Shown here piece by piece: positions 37,484 through 46,344 of a DNA stretch of 64,000 nucleotides. This DNA is from Gemmiger sp. An120. GTDB lineage: Bacteria > Bacillota > Clostridia > Oscillospirales > Ruminococcaceae. Both the position numbers and the translations under genes were made by a program. The stretch is taken from assembly GCF_002160955.1 (NCBI RefSeq), contig NZ_NFLN01000012.1, forward strand, positions 30,659-94,658, written 5' to 3'. Position 1 is the first letter of the stretch. Every line of letters begins with the position of its first letter. The notes under the pieces are model-generated. The model did no database searches. It was not told where the DNA came from and saw only the letters and a list, made by a program, of their open reading frames with translations.

Positions 37484-37515
37484 AAAAACCGGTCAACCAA
37501 CGGTTGACCGGTTTT
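37484..37515 (-). terminator. Terminator of the nucleotidyltransferase module
   Basis: A strong inverted repeat (AAAACCGGTCAACC/GGTTGACCGGTTTT) with six T on the - strand, 100 bases after the 314-aa gene. Confidence 0.8.
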
Positions 37516-37615
37516 GTGGCGTGTCGTTCCAAAAAAGATATTTTGAATTTAACCTATCTGATTCAAAAAAATTGTGAATCAATACATTTTCGGCGCACAC
37601 CGAAAATGAGGACAT

Positions 37616-38560
37616 TTATTTGTTCTCTATTTTAGACATATACCAACTAATTTTTTGAATACCGGCCTTTGTAAAAGCGTTACTCCTTATCATAGTCGCT
37701 ACTATTTCGGTACCTATTTTATCAGTAATAGATATAAGAGTCTCAAGAGAGGCCTTTCCTTTTATTAACCCTTCTCCCTCTACGCTCATTTCAAAAGTGC
37801 GGTTTCGAATGTTCACACCATTCAACATTCCACAAAGAGTAACGTCCTCATTTTCAATTTTGTCAATGGTATCCAATGTTGTAATAATGCTCGGAGCTCG
37901 CTCTTTTAGTATGTGTAGCTTTCGAGTCCGTGCAGAGTCATCCACCCAGTCAACTTCCAAGTTAACATCATTATCCCGCATATCATCGATCCACTGTCGA
38001 TAATGCATAACTGTACGTTTTCCACATGGTGTTATAACCGAAAGCAACTGCTCACTGTTATCTAAAGTTTCTAGGACATTAAACAATTCATCCAATGCCC
38101 TATTGATATCTGTGTCTCCAGAGGACATACCGCTTTGTAGAACCTCACGTTCAAGGCGAACGCCAAACGAGCCCGCAAAAGTTCCAACAACTTCAAATTC
38201 TGTAATATCCTTAATATGGCCCGGAATTTTACCACGCGAGGTAGGTGAATTTAACATTGCGTTTGCGACAGAATCAAGCATTGATTGGAACCCACCTAGC
38301 GCAGCCAGCAAAACTCTACTAGATATCTTGCCTGTTTCAACTTTATCCCCATAAATTCTTATAGAAATAGTTTCTTTGGAGAAAGCCGCCAACATTGCTT
38401 CTTTTTGCTTTTTCAATTCTGACAGCCTATAATCTAGTTCAGAGGTCATAATTGTGCGCATGGTATCATCAGAAAACGCGACTAAGTTCTGCAATTCTTT
38501 CTCGGTATCTTGAATTTTTCTTTCAATCGCTGTAAGTTCAATATGTGGCACAATCTTCAC
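37616..38560 (-). CDS. Unknown 314-aa partner of the nucleotidyltransferase
   Basis: A 314-aa soluble protein; no family recognised. The first 60 residues are strongly helical and charged (EKELQNL, SELDYRLSELKKQKEAML), like a coiled coil; residues about 65-170 form a mixed domain (GDKVETGKISSRVLLAALGGFQSML, GTFAGSFGVRL); the C-terminal 100 residues look beta-rich (LCGMLNGVNIRNRTFEMSVEGEGLIKG-like). No signal peptide or membrane segment. Its start overlaps the end of the upstream nucleotidyltransferase gene by 23 bases, so the two are made together. AT-rich, unlike the surrounding chromosome. A toxin-antitoxin or defence partner is a reasonable inference, not shown. Confidence 0.7.
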   Translation of the reverse strand: MKIVPHIELTAIERKIQDTEKELQNLVAFSDDTMRTIMTSELDYRLSELKKQKEAMLAAFSKETISIRIYGDKVETGKISSRVLLAALGGFQSMLDSVANAMLNSPTSRGKIPGHIKDITEFEVVGTFAGSFGVRLEREVLQSGMSSGDTDINRALDELFNVLETLDNSEQLLSVITPCGKRTVMHYRQWIDDMRDNDVNLEVDWVDDSARTRKLHILKERAPSIITTLDTIDKIENEDVTLCGMLNGVNIRNRTFEMSVEGEGLIKGKASLETLISITDKIGTEIVATMIRSNAFTKAGIQKISWYMSKIENK

Positions 38561-39050
38561 CTCCCATCAATTTTTCTTCAATAGACTTACAATCTATGCG
38601 GATAATTCCTTTTGGTCTGTCCTCGCGGTCAAATCCGAATTGTCCTCTCCAATAATTTCGTTGGTTAATTATCTGGTTATAATCGGCAGGCTTTAGTAAC
38701 CGTTCGTTTTCAGGAGACTTTGCATACCAAAAATATATGTCTAGCACACCAGCATATTTCTGGCGAAAAGATTGCCATAACGGTTGAAGTTGCACCATGT
38801 GTTGGTACTGAAAAAACAGAATTATATCTGCATCATTCGGATTGACTTTTGCTGTTGCATAACTACCGTCAATCCAAAATTCACAGGGAACACCTATGGC
38901 AAATACTTCCCTAGAAAACTCTAGCAGTGCCTCTGCAATCATCCTACGCCTCTGCGAAGTAGGAAAGTCTTCTACAAAAGTTTTGCAGAATTCATCATAT
39001 GTATAATCATGAAATCCTGCTGGCAATACACCATTTGTTTCAAACGTCAC
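38538..39050 (-). CDS. Minimal nucleotidyltransferase-like protein (DUF6932-like)
   Basis: A 170-aa protein with the nucleotidyltransferase core motif: WIDGSYATAK (Gly62-Ser63) followed by NPNDADIILF (Asp73 and Asp75), i.e. the GS…DxD pattern of the MNT/DUF6932 group, with catalytic residues intact. Such small enzymes can transfer nucleotides to tRNA or protein and are common toxins or antitoxins. It overlaps the 314-aa gene by 23 bases. AT-rich and located in the island next to recombinases. Confidence 0.75.
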   Translation of the reverse strand: MTFETNGVLPAGFHDYTYDEFCKTFVEDFPTSQRRRMIAEALLEFSREVFAIGVPCEFWIDGSYATAKVNPNDADIILFFQYQHMVQLQPLWQSFRQKYAGVLDIYFWYAKSPENERLLKPADYNQIINQRNYWRGQFGFDREDRPKGIIRIDCKSIEEKLMGGEDCATY

Positions 39051-39321
39051 TTTCCCACCGCCTTATTACAAGTATCTACAACTTTATAATAAAGCCTTGC
39101 TACTCTTTTTTCAACATCACCGTATGTGTGAGGGACATATTTTTAACAAGGGTCAATCAGCACGCATATTGTTATGTTTACGGCTTGATTATACAACATC
39201 AATGGTACCATAAAGCACCTTTCTAAATGACCAGAGCGACTTCTATAAATTTTTGTATTACCCTGAAAGAAAGGCAAGTCTTGACTAATGGAATCGGGCA
39301 CAACTTAACTTCCTTTCAAGA

Positions 39322-39477
39322 TTATACACCGTATTTCTCTTTCAGTGCATCAAGAGCTTCCTTTGCCGGAAGTATTTTGCCGTTGTCAGCTTGCTCTTCT
39401 GCTGCAGCCAATTTGGCCTGAACTTCTGCCAGTATGATTTTCTGTTTACCAAATACTTTTTCCACCACAAAAGTCAT
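39322..39477 (-). CDS. 51-residue peptide coupled to the recombinase gene
   Basis: An ATG at 39477 overlaps the recombinase stop (ATGA) and opens a 51-codon frame: MTFVVEKVFGKQKIILAEVQ, an Ala/Glu-rich helix, and the end KILPAKEALDALKEKYGV. The ending resembles the GK.LPA.EAL..L..KYG tail of small antitoxin-like or recombinase-associated peptides. Coupled translation with the recombinase supports it being real. Confidence 0.6.
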   Translation of the reverse strand: MTFVVEKVFGKQKIILAEVQAKLAAAEEQADNGKILPAKEALDALKEKYGV

Positions 39478-40442
39478 GGCTGCTTTCCTTCTTTCTTTTC
39501 GCCGGGGGCGTCGGCTTCTTCCGGATTACGGTTTATTATTGCATAGATAGCAGGATTTACCTTTTCAAACAACTCCGGGCTGATGATCGCGGGGTGAGCA
39601 AACTGGTACAGATACCGCAGCTTCTCGCCCATATTCTTGCATTGTTTTCGACTAAATAAATCCTGCACATAGGTTTTCTGGAGCAACACACTCCCGATAT
39701 ATTTTTCATTCTGGAGCAGTTTCTTGATGGTCTCTCGGCTCCAATGCTCTTTTCCCCTTGGAGAGGGAACGCCTTGTTGATACAACCAATCAGATATAGC
39801 ACCGAGACTGGCACCGGCGGCCCGCATCTCAAACATCCGGCGAACGATGGAGGCGTTCGGTTCATCGGGACAAAGCGCACCGTCCCGATCCCTTTTATAT
39901 CCAAAGCAGACAAACTCCGCATAGCCAGAGGTTCCGTCCATAAAGCTGTGCTCGATGCCCCAGCGGATATTCCGGCTTGCGTTCTCGCTCTGCGTTTGCG
40001 CGAAGGCGCAGTAAATCGTGAGATAATACTGCACCTGACGATCCTTGCTGTGAATTCCTTCTTCCTCGAAAAAGACATCCACATCCAAGGCCTGCAATTC
40101 CCGAAGGATCTTGAACATTTCCAGGGAATCCCGCCCGAACCGGCTCACGGATTTTACCAGGACCATATCGATCTCACCGTTCCGGCAGCTATCCAGAAGT
40201 CTTTGAAATTCCTTGCGGCGCTTTATGCTCAGCCCGGAGGCTTTTTCTGCAAAAACGCCGGCGTTTACCCATCCCGGAGTGCTTTCGATCCGCTGTGTAT
40301 AATATCGGACCTGAAGGTCCAGGCTGGTTTCCTGTTCCGGGCGTTCCGTACTGACGCGGCAATAAGCGGCTACCCGAAGGGGAGGCTTCTCTTTCTGCTT
40401 TTTCTTTGCGCCGGGAGGGGTGATTCTTGTGATGATACGCAA
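39474..40442 (-). CDS. Serine recombinase (resolvase plus recombinase domain)
   Basis: A 322-aa protein. Residues about 24-165 are a resolvase catalytic domain with the nucleophile in YCRVST (Ser31) and the conserved SVSRFGRD; residues about 170-300 are the recombinase (DUF) domain with YAEFVCFGYKRD and NEKYIGSVLLQKT. It lacks the zinc-ribbon and coiled coil of full-length (450-550 aa) large serine integrases, so it is short or one part of a multi-recombinase element. Start: TTG at 40442, after GGGGGAG. It is presumably the enzyme that moved this island. Confidence 0.82.
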   Translation of the reverse strand: MRIITRITPPGAKKKQKEKPPLRVAAYCRVSTERPEQETSLDLQVRYYTQRIESTPGWVNAGVFAEKASGLSIKRRKEFQRLLDSCRNGEIDMVLVKSVSRFGRDSLEMFKILRELQALDVDVFFEEEGIHSKDRQVQYYLTIYCAFAQTQSENASRNIRWGIEHSFMDGTSGYAEFVCFGYKRDRDGALCPDEPNASIVRRMFEMRAAGASLGAISDWLYQQGVPSPRGKEHWSRETIKKLLQNEKYIGSVLLQKTYVQDLFSRKQCKNMGEKLRYLYQFAHPAIISPELFEKVNPAIYAIINRNPEEADAPGEKKEGKQP

Positions 40443-40489
40443 CCGAAATCACTCCCCCATGTGTTTTCTTCATTGTAGCAAAAAGTTGT

Positions 40490-40948
40490 TCAGCTGACAA
40501 TTTTTGCCCGACTGGCTTTCACTTCCTGTACACTCCAAAACAGCTCGTCCGAAATAATGGCCGCATGGGCGTTTTCGTACAGATATTGCCATTCTTCGCC
40601 TTCATTCTTTACCTGCACTCTGCCGGTGCGGATTGTTTTCTGCAACAGAACACGGCCCGTATATTTTTCATTGGACAACAGCTTGTGGATGGCTTCCCGG
40701 CTCCATTGAGCTTTTCCGGTTGGAGAGGGAATCTGCTGTTTGAACAGTTCAGCGGCAATCGCTCCTAAGCTCATGCCACTTTGGTACTGCGTAAAGATAC
40801 GGTTGACGATTTTGGCCTCTTCCGAATCAATGACCAGTTCGCCGTTGGCGTCAGCCTTATATCCGTAGCACTTTCTCTTTGCCAGCTTTGACTCGCCCGA
40901 CTGGAAACGCTTGCGAAGACCGGCTTTGATGGATTCGCTTTTATTCAT
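40490..40948 (-). CDS. N-terminally deleted serine recombinase fragment
   Basis: A 152-aa protein corresponding only to the recombinase domain (KRKCYGYKADANGEL, SPTGKAQWSREAIHKLLSNEKYTGR); the catalytic resolvase part is missing. Nevertheless it has a near-perfect binding site (TTAAGGAGGT) nine bases before an ATG, so it looks translated. Its neighbour shows the same domain in full. It is either a deletion scar fused to a new ribosome binding site or an accessory DNA-binding subunit. Confidence 0.75.
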   Translation of the reverse strand: MNKSESIKAGLRKRFQSGESKLAKRKCYGYKADANGELVIDSEEAKIVNRIFTQYQSGMSLGAIAAELFKQQIPSPTGKAQWSREAIHKLLSNEKYTGRVLLQKTIRTGRVQVKNEGEEWQYLYENAHAAIISDELFWSVQEVKASRAKIVS

Positions 40949-41016
40949 TCGGTATGACCTCCTTAAAAAAGAGTGATATAGAAAAATAGGATTTCTGAAA
41001 TTTTTACCGATAAAGC

Positions 41017-41045
41017 AAAAAGCCGCAGGAAATCCTGCGGCTTTT
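41017..41045 (-). terminator. Terminator-like hairpin ahead of the recombinase genes
   Basis: A perfect 13-bp stem (AAAAGCCGCAGGA and complement) with T tract on the - strand, downstream of the tRNA terminator. Confidence 0.75.
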
Positions 41046-41066
41046 CGTTGGTTTTGGGTATAAAAA

Positions 41067-41099
41067 AGTTGACAGATTCCATTCGAAATCTGTCAACTT
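41067..41099 (-). terminator. Terminator of the tRNA gene
   Basis: AAGTTGACAGATT and its near-complement (13 bp, G-T tolerated) with a T tract on the - strand, directly after the tRNA 3' end. Confidence 0.8.
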
Positions 41100-41103
41100 A
41101 TCA

Positions 41104-41180
<77 letters not shown>

Positions 41181-41345
41181 ATATTTGCCCATTTCTTTGG
41201 GTGCTTGATTAGTATAGCACAGCCCGCAGGGTATGTCAAGAGTTTTTTTGCGGGGGGGCACGAAACGGACAAAACCGGCATATCCGGGCGGGGTGCGGAA
41301 TAGGCATATACAAATGCCGCAGCTTCAAAGGGAGGAGTAATCGTC

Positions 41346-42068
41346 ATGTTTGTGCTTACACTCAATAAAAACGCGGTGAAACGGCTGGGGGCGCTGGCGG
41401 TATGCGGGGCGCTGCTGGCGGGCACCGTGTACGGCGTGAGCCGGTATTCCCAGGTACAGAGCGCGGCGGCGCTGCCCGAGGGCGCGCCGGCCGCCATCGA
41501 GACCACCCAGGACATCGCGGCCTTTTTCAGCGGGTACGGGCTGCAGGTGGATCTGGCCAACACCACGGTGGATAAGGTAAAGGTGCCCAGGAAATGGGAC
41601 GACAGCTTTGCCGCGTTCAACGAGGTGGTAAAGGCCAGCGGCCTGGACCTGTCCGGCTGCAAGGGCAAGACGGTGGAGAAATGGGTAGCGCTGTGCCCGG
41701 GGCGCAGTACCGGCGAGGAGACGGTGAGCGGGGTTCTGCTGGTATACAAGCAGGAGCCGGTGGGCGCCTATCTGCTGAGCCAGCCCTCCGGCGAGGTGAC
41801 CGCCCTGACCGCCCCGGCGGACGGCACGTCCGGTGCGGACGGCGGCGCGTCCAGTGAGACGGCGGTGCCGCCGCTGACCGAGGAAGAGGTAGCCGCGGGG
41901 GCTGACTTCGGCACGGAGGCGCAGACCGAGACCGCCGCCCCGGCCGATACCGGCGCAGAGGCGGACGCCGAAGCCGCCGCCCCCGCCGACACGGGCACGG
42001 AGGAGGGCGCCGAGGCCGCGGCCCCCGAGGTATCCATGGAGACCGCCGACATCTGGCCCACCGATTGA
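41346..42068 (+). CDS. DUF4830-domain membrane-anchored protein
   Basis: A 240-aa protein with an uncleaved N-terminal membrane helix (ALAVCGALLAGTVYGVS), then a DUF4830 domain (WDDSFAAFNEVVKASGLDLSGCKGKTVEKW) of about 85 residues, then an Ala/Glu/Asp-rich low-complexity tail with PADTGAEADAE-like repeats. DUF4830 proteins are exported proteins of Clostridia of unknown function. GGAGGAG precedes the ATG. Monocistronic, ended by a strong terminator. Confidence 0.8.
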   Translation: MFVLTLNKNAVKRLGALAVCGALLAGTVYGVSRYSQVQSAAALPEGAPAAIETTQDIAAFFSGYGLQVDLANTTVDKVKVPRKWDDSFAAFNEVVKASGLDLSGCKGKTVEKWVALCPGRSTGEETVSGVLLVYKQEPVGAYLLSQPSGEVTALTAPADGTSGADGGASSETAVPPLTEEEVAAGADFGTEAQTETAAPADTGAEADAEAAAPADTGTEEGAEAAAPEVSMETADIWPTD

Positions 42069-42088
42069 CCGCCGTTCCCCTACACAGC

Positions 42089-42125
42089 AGCAGGCCGGTG
42101 CGTATGCCCTACGCACCGGCCTGCT
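42089..42125 (+). terminator. Terminator of the DUF4830 gene
   Basis: A perfect 16-bp stem (AGCAGGCCGGTGCGTA and complement, 5-base loop) followed by TTTTTG. It also lies at the 3' end of the convergent ABC gene. Confidence 0.88.
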
Positions 42126-42149
42126 TTTTGTATTCTCTCCCCTGCCCGC

Positions 42150-43919
42150 TTACCGCAGCGTGCGGTTCCACAAACGGGCGTAGGCACCGCCCAGGGCCAG
42201 CAGTTCCTCGTGGGTGCCCTGCTCCTGGATGCCGCCGTCGTCCAGCACCAGGATGCGGTCGGCGTCCTGGATGGTGGTCAGGCGGTGGGCGATGGTCAGG
42301 GTCGTGCGGCCCTTGGCCAGCTGGTCCAGGCTGCGGTTCACCAGCACCTCGCTCTCGTTGTCCAAAGCGCTGGTGGCCTCGTCCAGGATCAGGATGGGCG
42401 GGTTCTTCAAAAACACCCGGGCGATGCTGATGCGCTGTTTCTGGCCGCCGCTGAGCTTTACGCCCCGCTCGCCCACATAGGTGTCGTAACCGTCCTTCAG
42501 GTTGCGGATGAACTCGTCCGCGCCGGCCAGCTTCGCCGCCGCGATCACCTCGTCCCGGCTGGCGCCCTCCGGCTTGCCGTAGGCGATGTTCTCATACACC
42601 GTGCCGCTGAACAGGTACACGTCCTGCTGCACGATGCCGATGGCCCGGCGCAGGCTTTCCAGCGTTACGCTGCGCACCTCCTGGCCGTCGATGGTGATGC
42701 GGCCGCTGGTCACGTCGTAGAACCGGGGGATCAGGTTGCACAGGGTGGTCTTGCCGCCGCCCGACGGCCCCACCAGCGCCAGCTTCTCGCCGGGACGGAT
42801 GCGCAGATCCAGATGGCGCAGCACCTTGTTGTGGTCGTCCGGATACTCGAAGCTCACGTCCTCCAGGCAGATCCCGCCCTTTTCCACCCGCAGCGGCTGG
42901 GCGCCCGGCTCGTCAAAGATCTCCACGTCCGCGTCCATGATCTCGCAGAACCGCTCGATGCCGGTCATGCCCCGCTGGAACTGCTCGGCAAACTCCACGA
43001 TGCGGCGGATGGTGGCGATCAGGGTGCTCACATACAGCATGTAGGCCACCAGGTCGCCGGGGGTGATGGCCCGGTAGACGATGAACAGCCCGCCCGCCAG
43101 CAGCACCACCAGATACATCAGGCCGTCAAACAGGCGGGTGCTGGTCTGGAACGCGGCCATAAAATAATAGGTCTGTTTCTTGATGGCCTGGAACCGCTCG
43201 TTGTCCTCGGCAAACTTGCGGTCCTCCACCTTTTCGGCGGCAAAGGCCTTGACCACCCGCTCGCCCAGCAGGCTGTCCTCAATGCGGGCGTTCAGCTCGC
43301 CGATCTGCACCCGCTGGCGGCGGAAAGCCGCCCGCAGCCGCTGGTTCAGGATGGTGGACACCACCGCCATCAGCGGCACGCAGAGGAACAGCAGCACCGT
43401 GAGCATCACGTTGACCCGGCACAGGATCACAAAGGAGGCCGCGATCTTGATGCCCGCGATAAAGAATTCCTCCGGGCAGTGGTGGGCGAACTCGGTCACA
43501 TCAAACAGGTCGTTGGTGATGCGGCCCATGATCTGGCCCACCTTGGTGTTGGCGTAGTAGCTGTGGCTGAGCCGCTGCAGATGGGTAAAGGCGTCCCGGC
43601 GCATATCGGTCTCCACATAGACGCCCATGATATGCCCGATGCTGGCCATATAGTAGGCGGCGATGCCGTCGATGATCCGCAGCACCAGATACAGGCCCGC
43701 CAGCTTGAGCACCAGCCCTACCGTGAGGGCGGCCAGGTTGTTGGTGGCGGTATCGGTGATGGTGCGCATCAGAAGCGGCAGCACCAGTTCGCAGACGGTG
43801 GTCAGGGCGGCGCAGAACAGGTCCACGCACAGGGTTTTGCGGTAGGGGCGCATATAGGGCCAGAACCGCCGGATCAAGGTACGGCTGCTCTGGGTGCGCC
43901 GGTCCTGCTGCTGGGGCAT
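42150..43919 (-). CDS. ABC exporter, homodimeric type
   Basis: A 589-aa half-transporter with six membrane helices (about residues 20-300) and an ATPase domain with Walker A GPSGGGKTT, normal signature LSGGQKQRISIARVF and a catalytic Glu (LILDEATSALD). Unlike the pair at 31-35 kb both sites are canonical, so it can work as a homodimer. The ATG at 43919 has AAAGGAGG upstream; the longer frame has no site. Likely a lipid or drug exporter. Confidence 0.88.
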   Translation of the reverse strand: MPQQQDRRTQSSRTLIRRFWPYMRPYRKTLCVDLFCAALTTVCELVLPLLMRTITDTATNNLAALTVGLVLKLAGLYLVLRIIDGIAAYYMASIGHIMGVYVETDMRRDAFTHLQRLSHSYYANTKVGQIMGRITNDLFDVTEFAHHCPEEFFIAGIKIAASFVILCRVNVMLTVLLFLCVPLMAVVSTILNQRLRAAFRRQRVQIGELNARIEDSLLGERVVKAFAAEKVEDRKFAEDNERFQAIKKQTYYFMAAFQTSTRLFDGLMYLVVLLAGGLFIVYRAITPGDLVAYMLYVSTLIATIRRIVEFAEQFQRGMTGIERFCEIMDADVEIFDEPGAQPLRVEKGGICLEDVSFEYPDDHNKVLRHLDLRIRPGEKLALVGPSGGGKTTLCNLIPRFYDVTSGRITIDGQEVRSVTLESLRRAIGIVQQDVYLFSGTVYENIAYGKPEGASRDEVIAAAKLAGADEFIRNLKDGYDTYVGERGVKLSGGQKQRISIARVFLKNPPILILDEATSALDNESEVLVNRSLDQLAKGRTTLTIAHRLTTIQDADRILVLDDGGIQEQGTHEELLALGGAYARLWNRTLR

Positions 43920-43951
43920 GGCAGATTCCTCCTTTGGTATATCGTGCAAAA

Positions 43952-43979
43952 ACGGCCGAAGCAGGGTTGCTTCGGCCGT
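43952..43979 (-). terminator. Terminator between the SGNH hydrolase and the ABC exporter
   Basis: A perfect 12-bp stem (ACGGCCGAAGCA and complement, GGGT loop) with five T on the - strand, ending the SGNH gene transcript. Confidence 0.85.
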
Positions 43980-44000
43980 GCGGAAAGGCAAAACGCGGGA

Positions 44001-45488
44001 TCAGCCCGCCGGCTGGTCCGTCCCGCCGCCCTGGCCCTCGGATGAATTTCCATTCGTCGGGGGGGCAACCGTGGGCACCTCGGTGGGCGCGGTGGTGGGC
44101 GCCGTGGTAGGTGCCGTGGTGGGCGCCGGCGTGGGTTCCGCGGTAGGCGGCGCCGTGGGCTGCTGGGTTACATCCGGGGTGGGGGTGATCTCCGGGCTGG
44201 GAGAGGTCTCCGGGGTGGCGGTAACTTCCGGGGTGGCGGTGGGCGCCGGCGTGGCCGGGGCCGCGGTGGCGGTGGCCACAAAGTGTGCCTTGACCACCAC
44301 GCCGTTGGCGTCGGCATCAGCGGGCACAGTGAAGGTCAGGGTATCCCCCGCGCCGCCGGCGCTGCCCACCGGCTCAATGGTCCAGTGGGAGAAGGCATAG
44401 CCCGCGTTGGCCACCGCGCGCACGGTGGAGCAGGTTCCGCCCTTGGCAACCGCCTGGCTGGTAACGCCCTCGATGTAGCCGCCCTCCGAGGCCAGGAACT
44501 CCACCGGCACGGTAACGGTGTTCCCCTCGCCCCGCACGGCGATGGGATCCTGGCTGATCAGGCCCGGCGGGGTGCCCTTGGCCTTGGGGATGGTCTTGAG
44601 GGGCTTGGGCCGGGTGTCTTCGGTGATGTAAGCGTGGGTGCGCACATATTCCATGTAGGCGGTGACGCCCTCTTTGGACAGGTGCACCCCGTCGGACAGG
44701 GTGTAATCTTCCTTGGCCCAGCCGGTCTTTTCGTCCTTGAGGGCCTCGCTGGAATCCAGGAACTTATATCCCTCTTCTTCGCACACGGCCACGATGGCCT
44801 GGTTAAACTCGTCCACCTGGGTCATGGTCAGAGCGGTGTTGCTGCGCTGCTTATCCAGCGGCGGCACGGCGCTGACAATGATGTCCGCGTAGGGATAGGC
44901 CTTGTGGATAGCGGCCAGGCCCTTGGCGTACTGTTCGATGAAATTGTCGGTGCCCTTGCCGGCAGCGGACAGGTTGTTGGTGCCGAAGCAGATAATGATC
45001 CGCTTGGGCTGCATGATTTTGACCGCTTCGGGGATGGTCACCGGTTCGGAATACCCCACAAACTCCTCACACTTCAGGCTGGTGATGGAGCCCACGCCCA
45101 TGGACACCACGCCGATGGTGTTCTGCAGGGAGGTAAAGGGGGTCTCGTCGTCCTCACCATACATCATGTACCGGTAGGTATTGGAGTCACCGATGAACAG
45201 GGTCTCGTCCAGATAGTCCTGCCCGGCGTCCTCGGTTTCGGGCAGCACGGTGCCCTCGTATATGTCCTGATCGATCACGCCGCCCTCGGCGTCGTAGCTG
45301 GCGTCCTGATCCACCTCTTCCCAGTCCACATTGCTGCCGGACGCGGGGGCAGGATCGGGATCGTGGCTGCCGCTTACATACAGCACCACGCCGGTCAGCA
45401 CCGACACCACCAGCAGGCCGCTCACCACATAGACGGCAACCTGGCTGGTCAGGCAGCGCACCAGCTTTTTGGTCCACTCTGCGCGCAT
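44001..45488 (-). CDS. Membrane-anchored SGNH/GDSL hydrolase with long Thr/Pro/Ala tail
   Basis: A 495-aa protein. A signal-anchor helix (VAVYVVSGLLVVSVLTGVV) is followed by an acidic linker and an SGNH domain: GDSNTYR (Ser102), FGTNN, and SDGVHLS with the catalytic Asp/His. A beta-rich module follows (VRAVANAGYAFSHWTIEPVG), then a 110-residue tail of Thr/Pro/Ala repeats (TPEVTATPETSPSPE, TTAPTTAPTTAPTEV). It probably deacetylates or de-esterifies a cell-surface glycan outside the membrane. ATG at 45488 with AAAGGAG. The tail is cell-wall-spanning by composition; no LPXTG is seen. Confidence 0.82.
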   Translation of the reverse strand: MRAEWTKKLVRCLTSQVAVYVVSGLLVVSVLTGVVLYVSGSHDPDPAPASGSNVDWEEVDQDASYDAEGGVIDQDIYEGTVLPETEDAGQDYLDETLFIGDSNTYRYMMYGEDDETPFTSLQNTIGVVSMGVGSITSLKCEEFVGYSEPVTIPEAVKIMQPKRIIICFGTNNLSAAGKGTDNFIEQYAKGLAAIHKAYPYADIIVSAVPPLDKQRSNTALTMTQVDEFNQAIVAVCEEEGYKFLDSSEALKDEKTGWAKEDYTLSDGVHLSKEGVTAYMEYVRTHAYITEDTRPKPLKTIPKAKGTPPGLISQDPIAVRGEGNTVTVPVEFLASEGGYIEGVTSQAVAKGGTCSTVRAVANAGYAFSHWTIEPVGSAGGAGDTLTFTVPADADANGVVVKAHFVATATAAPATPAPTATPEVTATPETSPSPEITPTPDVTQQPTAPPTAEPTPAPTTAPTTAPTTAPTEVPTVAPPTNGNSSEGQGGGTDQPAG

Positions 45489-45670
45489 AGATTCGCTCTC
45501 CTTTATCACGCCCGCACCGCGGGCAGAATCGGGCCGGGAAAGGCATACCGCCCATCCCGGCGCAAGGCAAACACATGAATAGTGTACCATATCTGTATGC
45601 AAAAAGCAAACAGAACGGCGGTGAAATCTGTGTGGTAACGCCGGTTTTTCCGCCTCAGGCAGCCAAAAAC

Positions 45671-45700
45671 AGGGGCGGCACCCGCCGGTACCGCCCCCGT
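45671..45700 (-). terminator. Terminator of the pentapeptide gene
   Basis: An imperfect GC-rich hairpin (GGGGCGG…CCGCCCC) with TGTTTTTGG on the - strand after the pentapeptide stop. Confidence 0.65.
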
Positions 45701-45711
45701 TCCGTTTTTGC

Positions 45712-46344
45712 TCAGCGCACACGCACCCCCAGCAGCCGGGCCAGTTCCACCGCCTGCAAAGGGCTCACCACGGCCCCCCGCAGCTCGGCGGCGGATTCGC
45801 TCAGCACCAGCCCCTCAATGCTGCCCTCGCTCAGGTCCTGGTCCCGCAGCAGGGTGCCCACCACACTGGCCCGGGTCAGGTCGCACCGTTCCAGCTTCCA
45901 GTCCCGGGCGCGCAGGCCGGTCAGCCAGGCCCCGGCCATCCGGCAGTCCGCAAAGACACAGCCCGCCAGGCTGGCCCCGTCCAGGTTGACCCCCTCCAGC
46001 CGGCTGTCCTTGAGCAGAACATGCTCCAGCCGGGCGCCGCTGACATCCGCGCCCTCGGCCCGCACCCCGGTGAGGGTGCAGCGCAGAAACCAGATATCCC
46101 GCAGGTTGCTGCCGGAAAAATCGCAGTTCACAAAGACGCAGTCCCGGAACACCGCCCCCCGCAGATCGCAGCCCAGCAGACGGCAGCTCTCCACCCGGCA
46201 GCCCTCCAGGCGGCATTCCCGCAAATCCTCGCCCGCCAGGCTGGCCCCATGCAGCCGGGCCCCGGCCAGTTCCCCGCCGGGCCAGGCGGCCGCGTCGGTC
46301 AAAGCCGCGGGCAGTACCGGGGCCAGGATGCGCACACCGCTCAT
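45712..46344 (-). CDS. Pentapeptide-repeat protein
   Basis: A 210-aa protein with about 25 pentapeptide repeats of the A(D/N)LxX type (LAGARLHGASLAGEDL, LRGAVFRDCVFVNCDF, LEGVNLDGASLAGCVF), forming a right-handed quadrilateral helix. Proteins of this fold can mimic DNA and protect gyrase, but many have other roles. The ATG at 46344 overlaps the stop of the upstream gene (ATGA), so the two are co-translated; no gyrase or quinolone gene is near. Confidence 0.8.
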   Translation of the reverse strand: MSGVRILAPVLPAALTDAAAWPGGELAGARLHGASLAGEDLRECRLEGCRVESCRLLGCDLRGAVFRDCVFVNCDFSGSNLRDIWFLRCTLTGVRAEGADVSGARLEHVLLKDSRLEGVNLDGASLAGCVFADCRMAGAWLTGLRARDWKLERCDLTRASVVGTLLRDQDLSEGSIEGLVLSESAAELRGAVVSPLQAVELARLLGVRVR

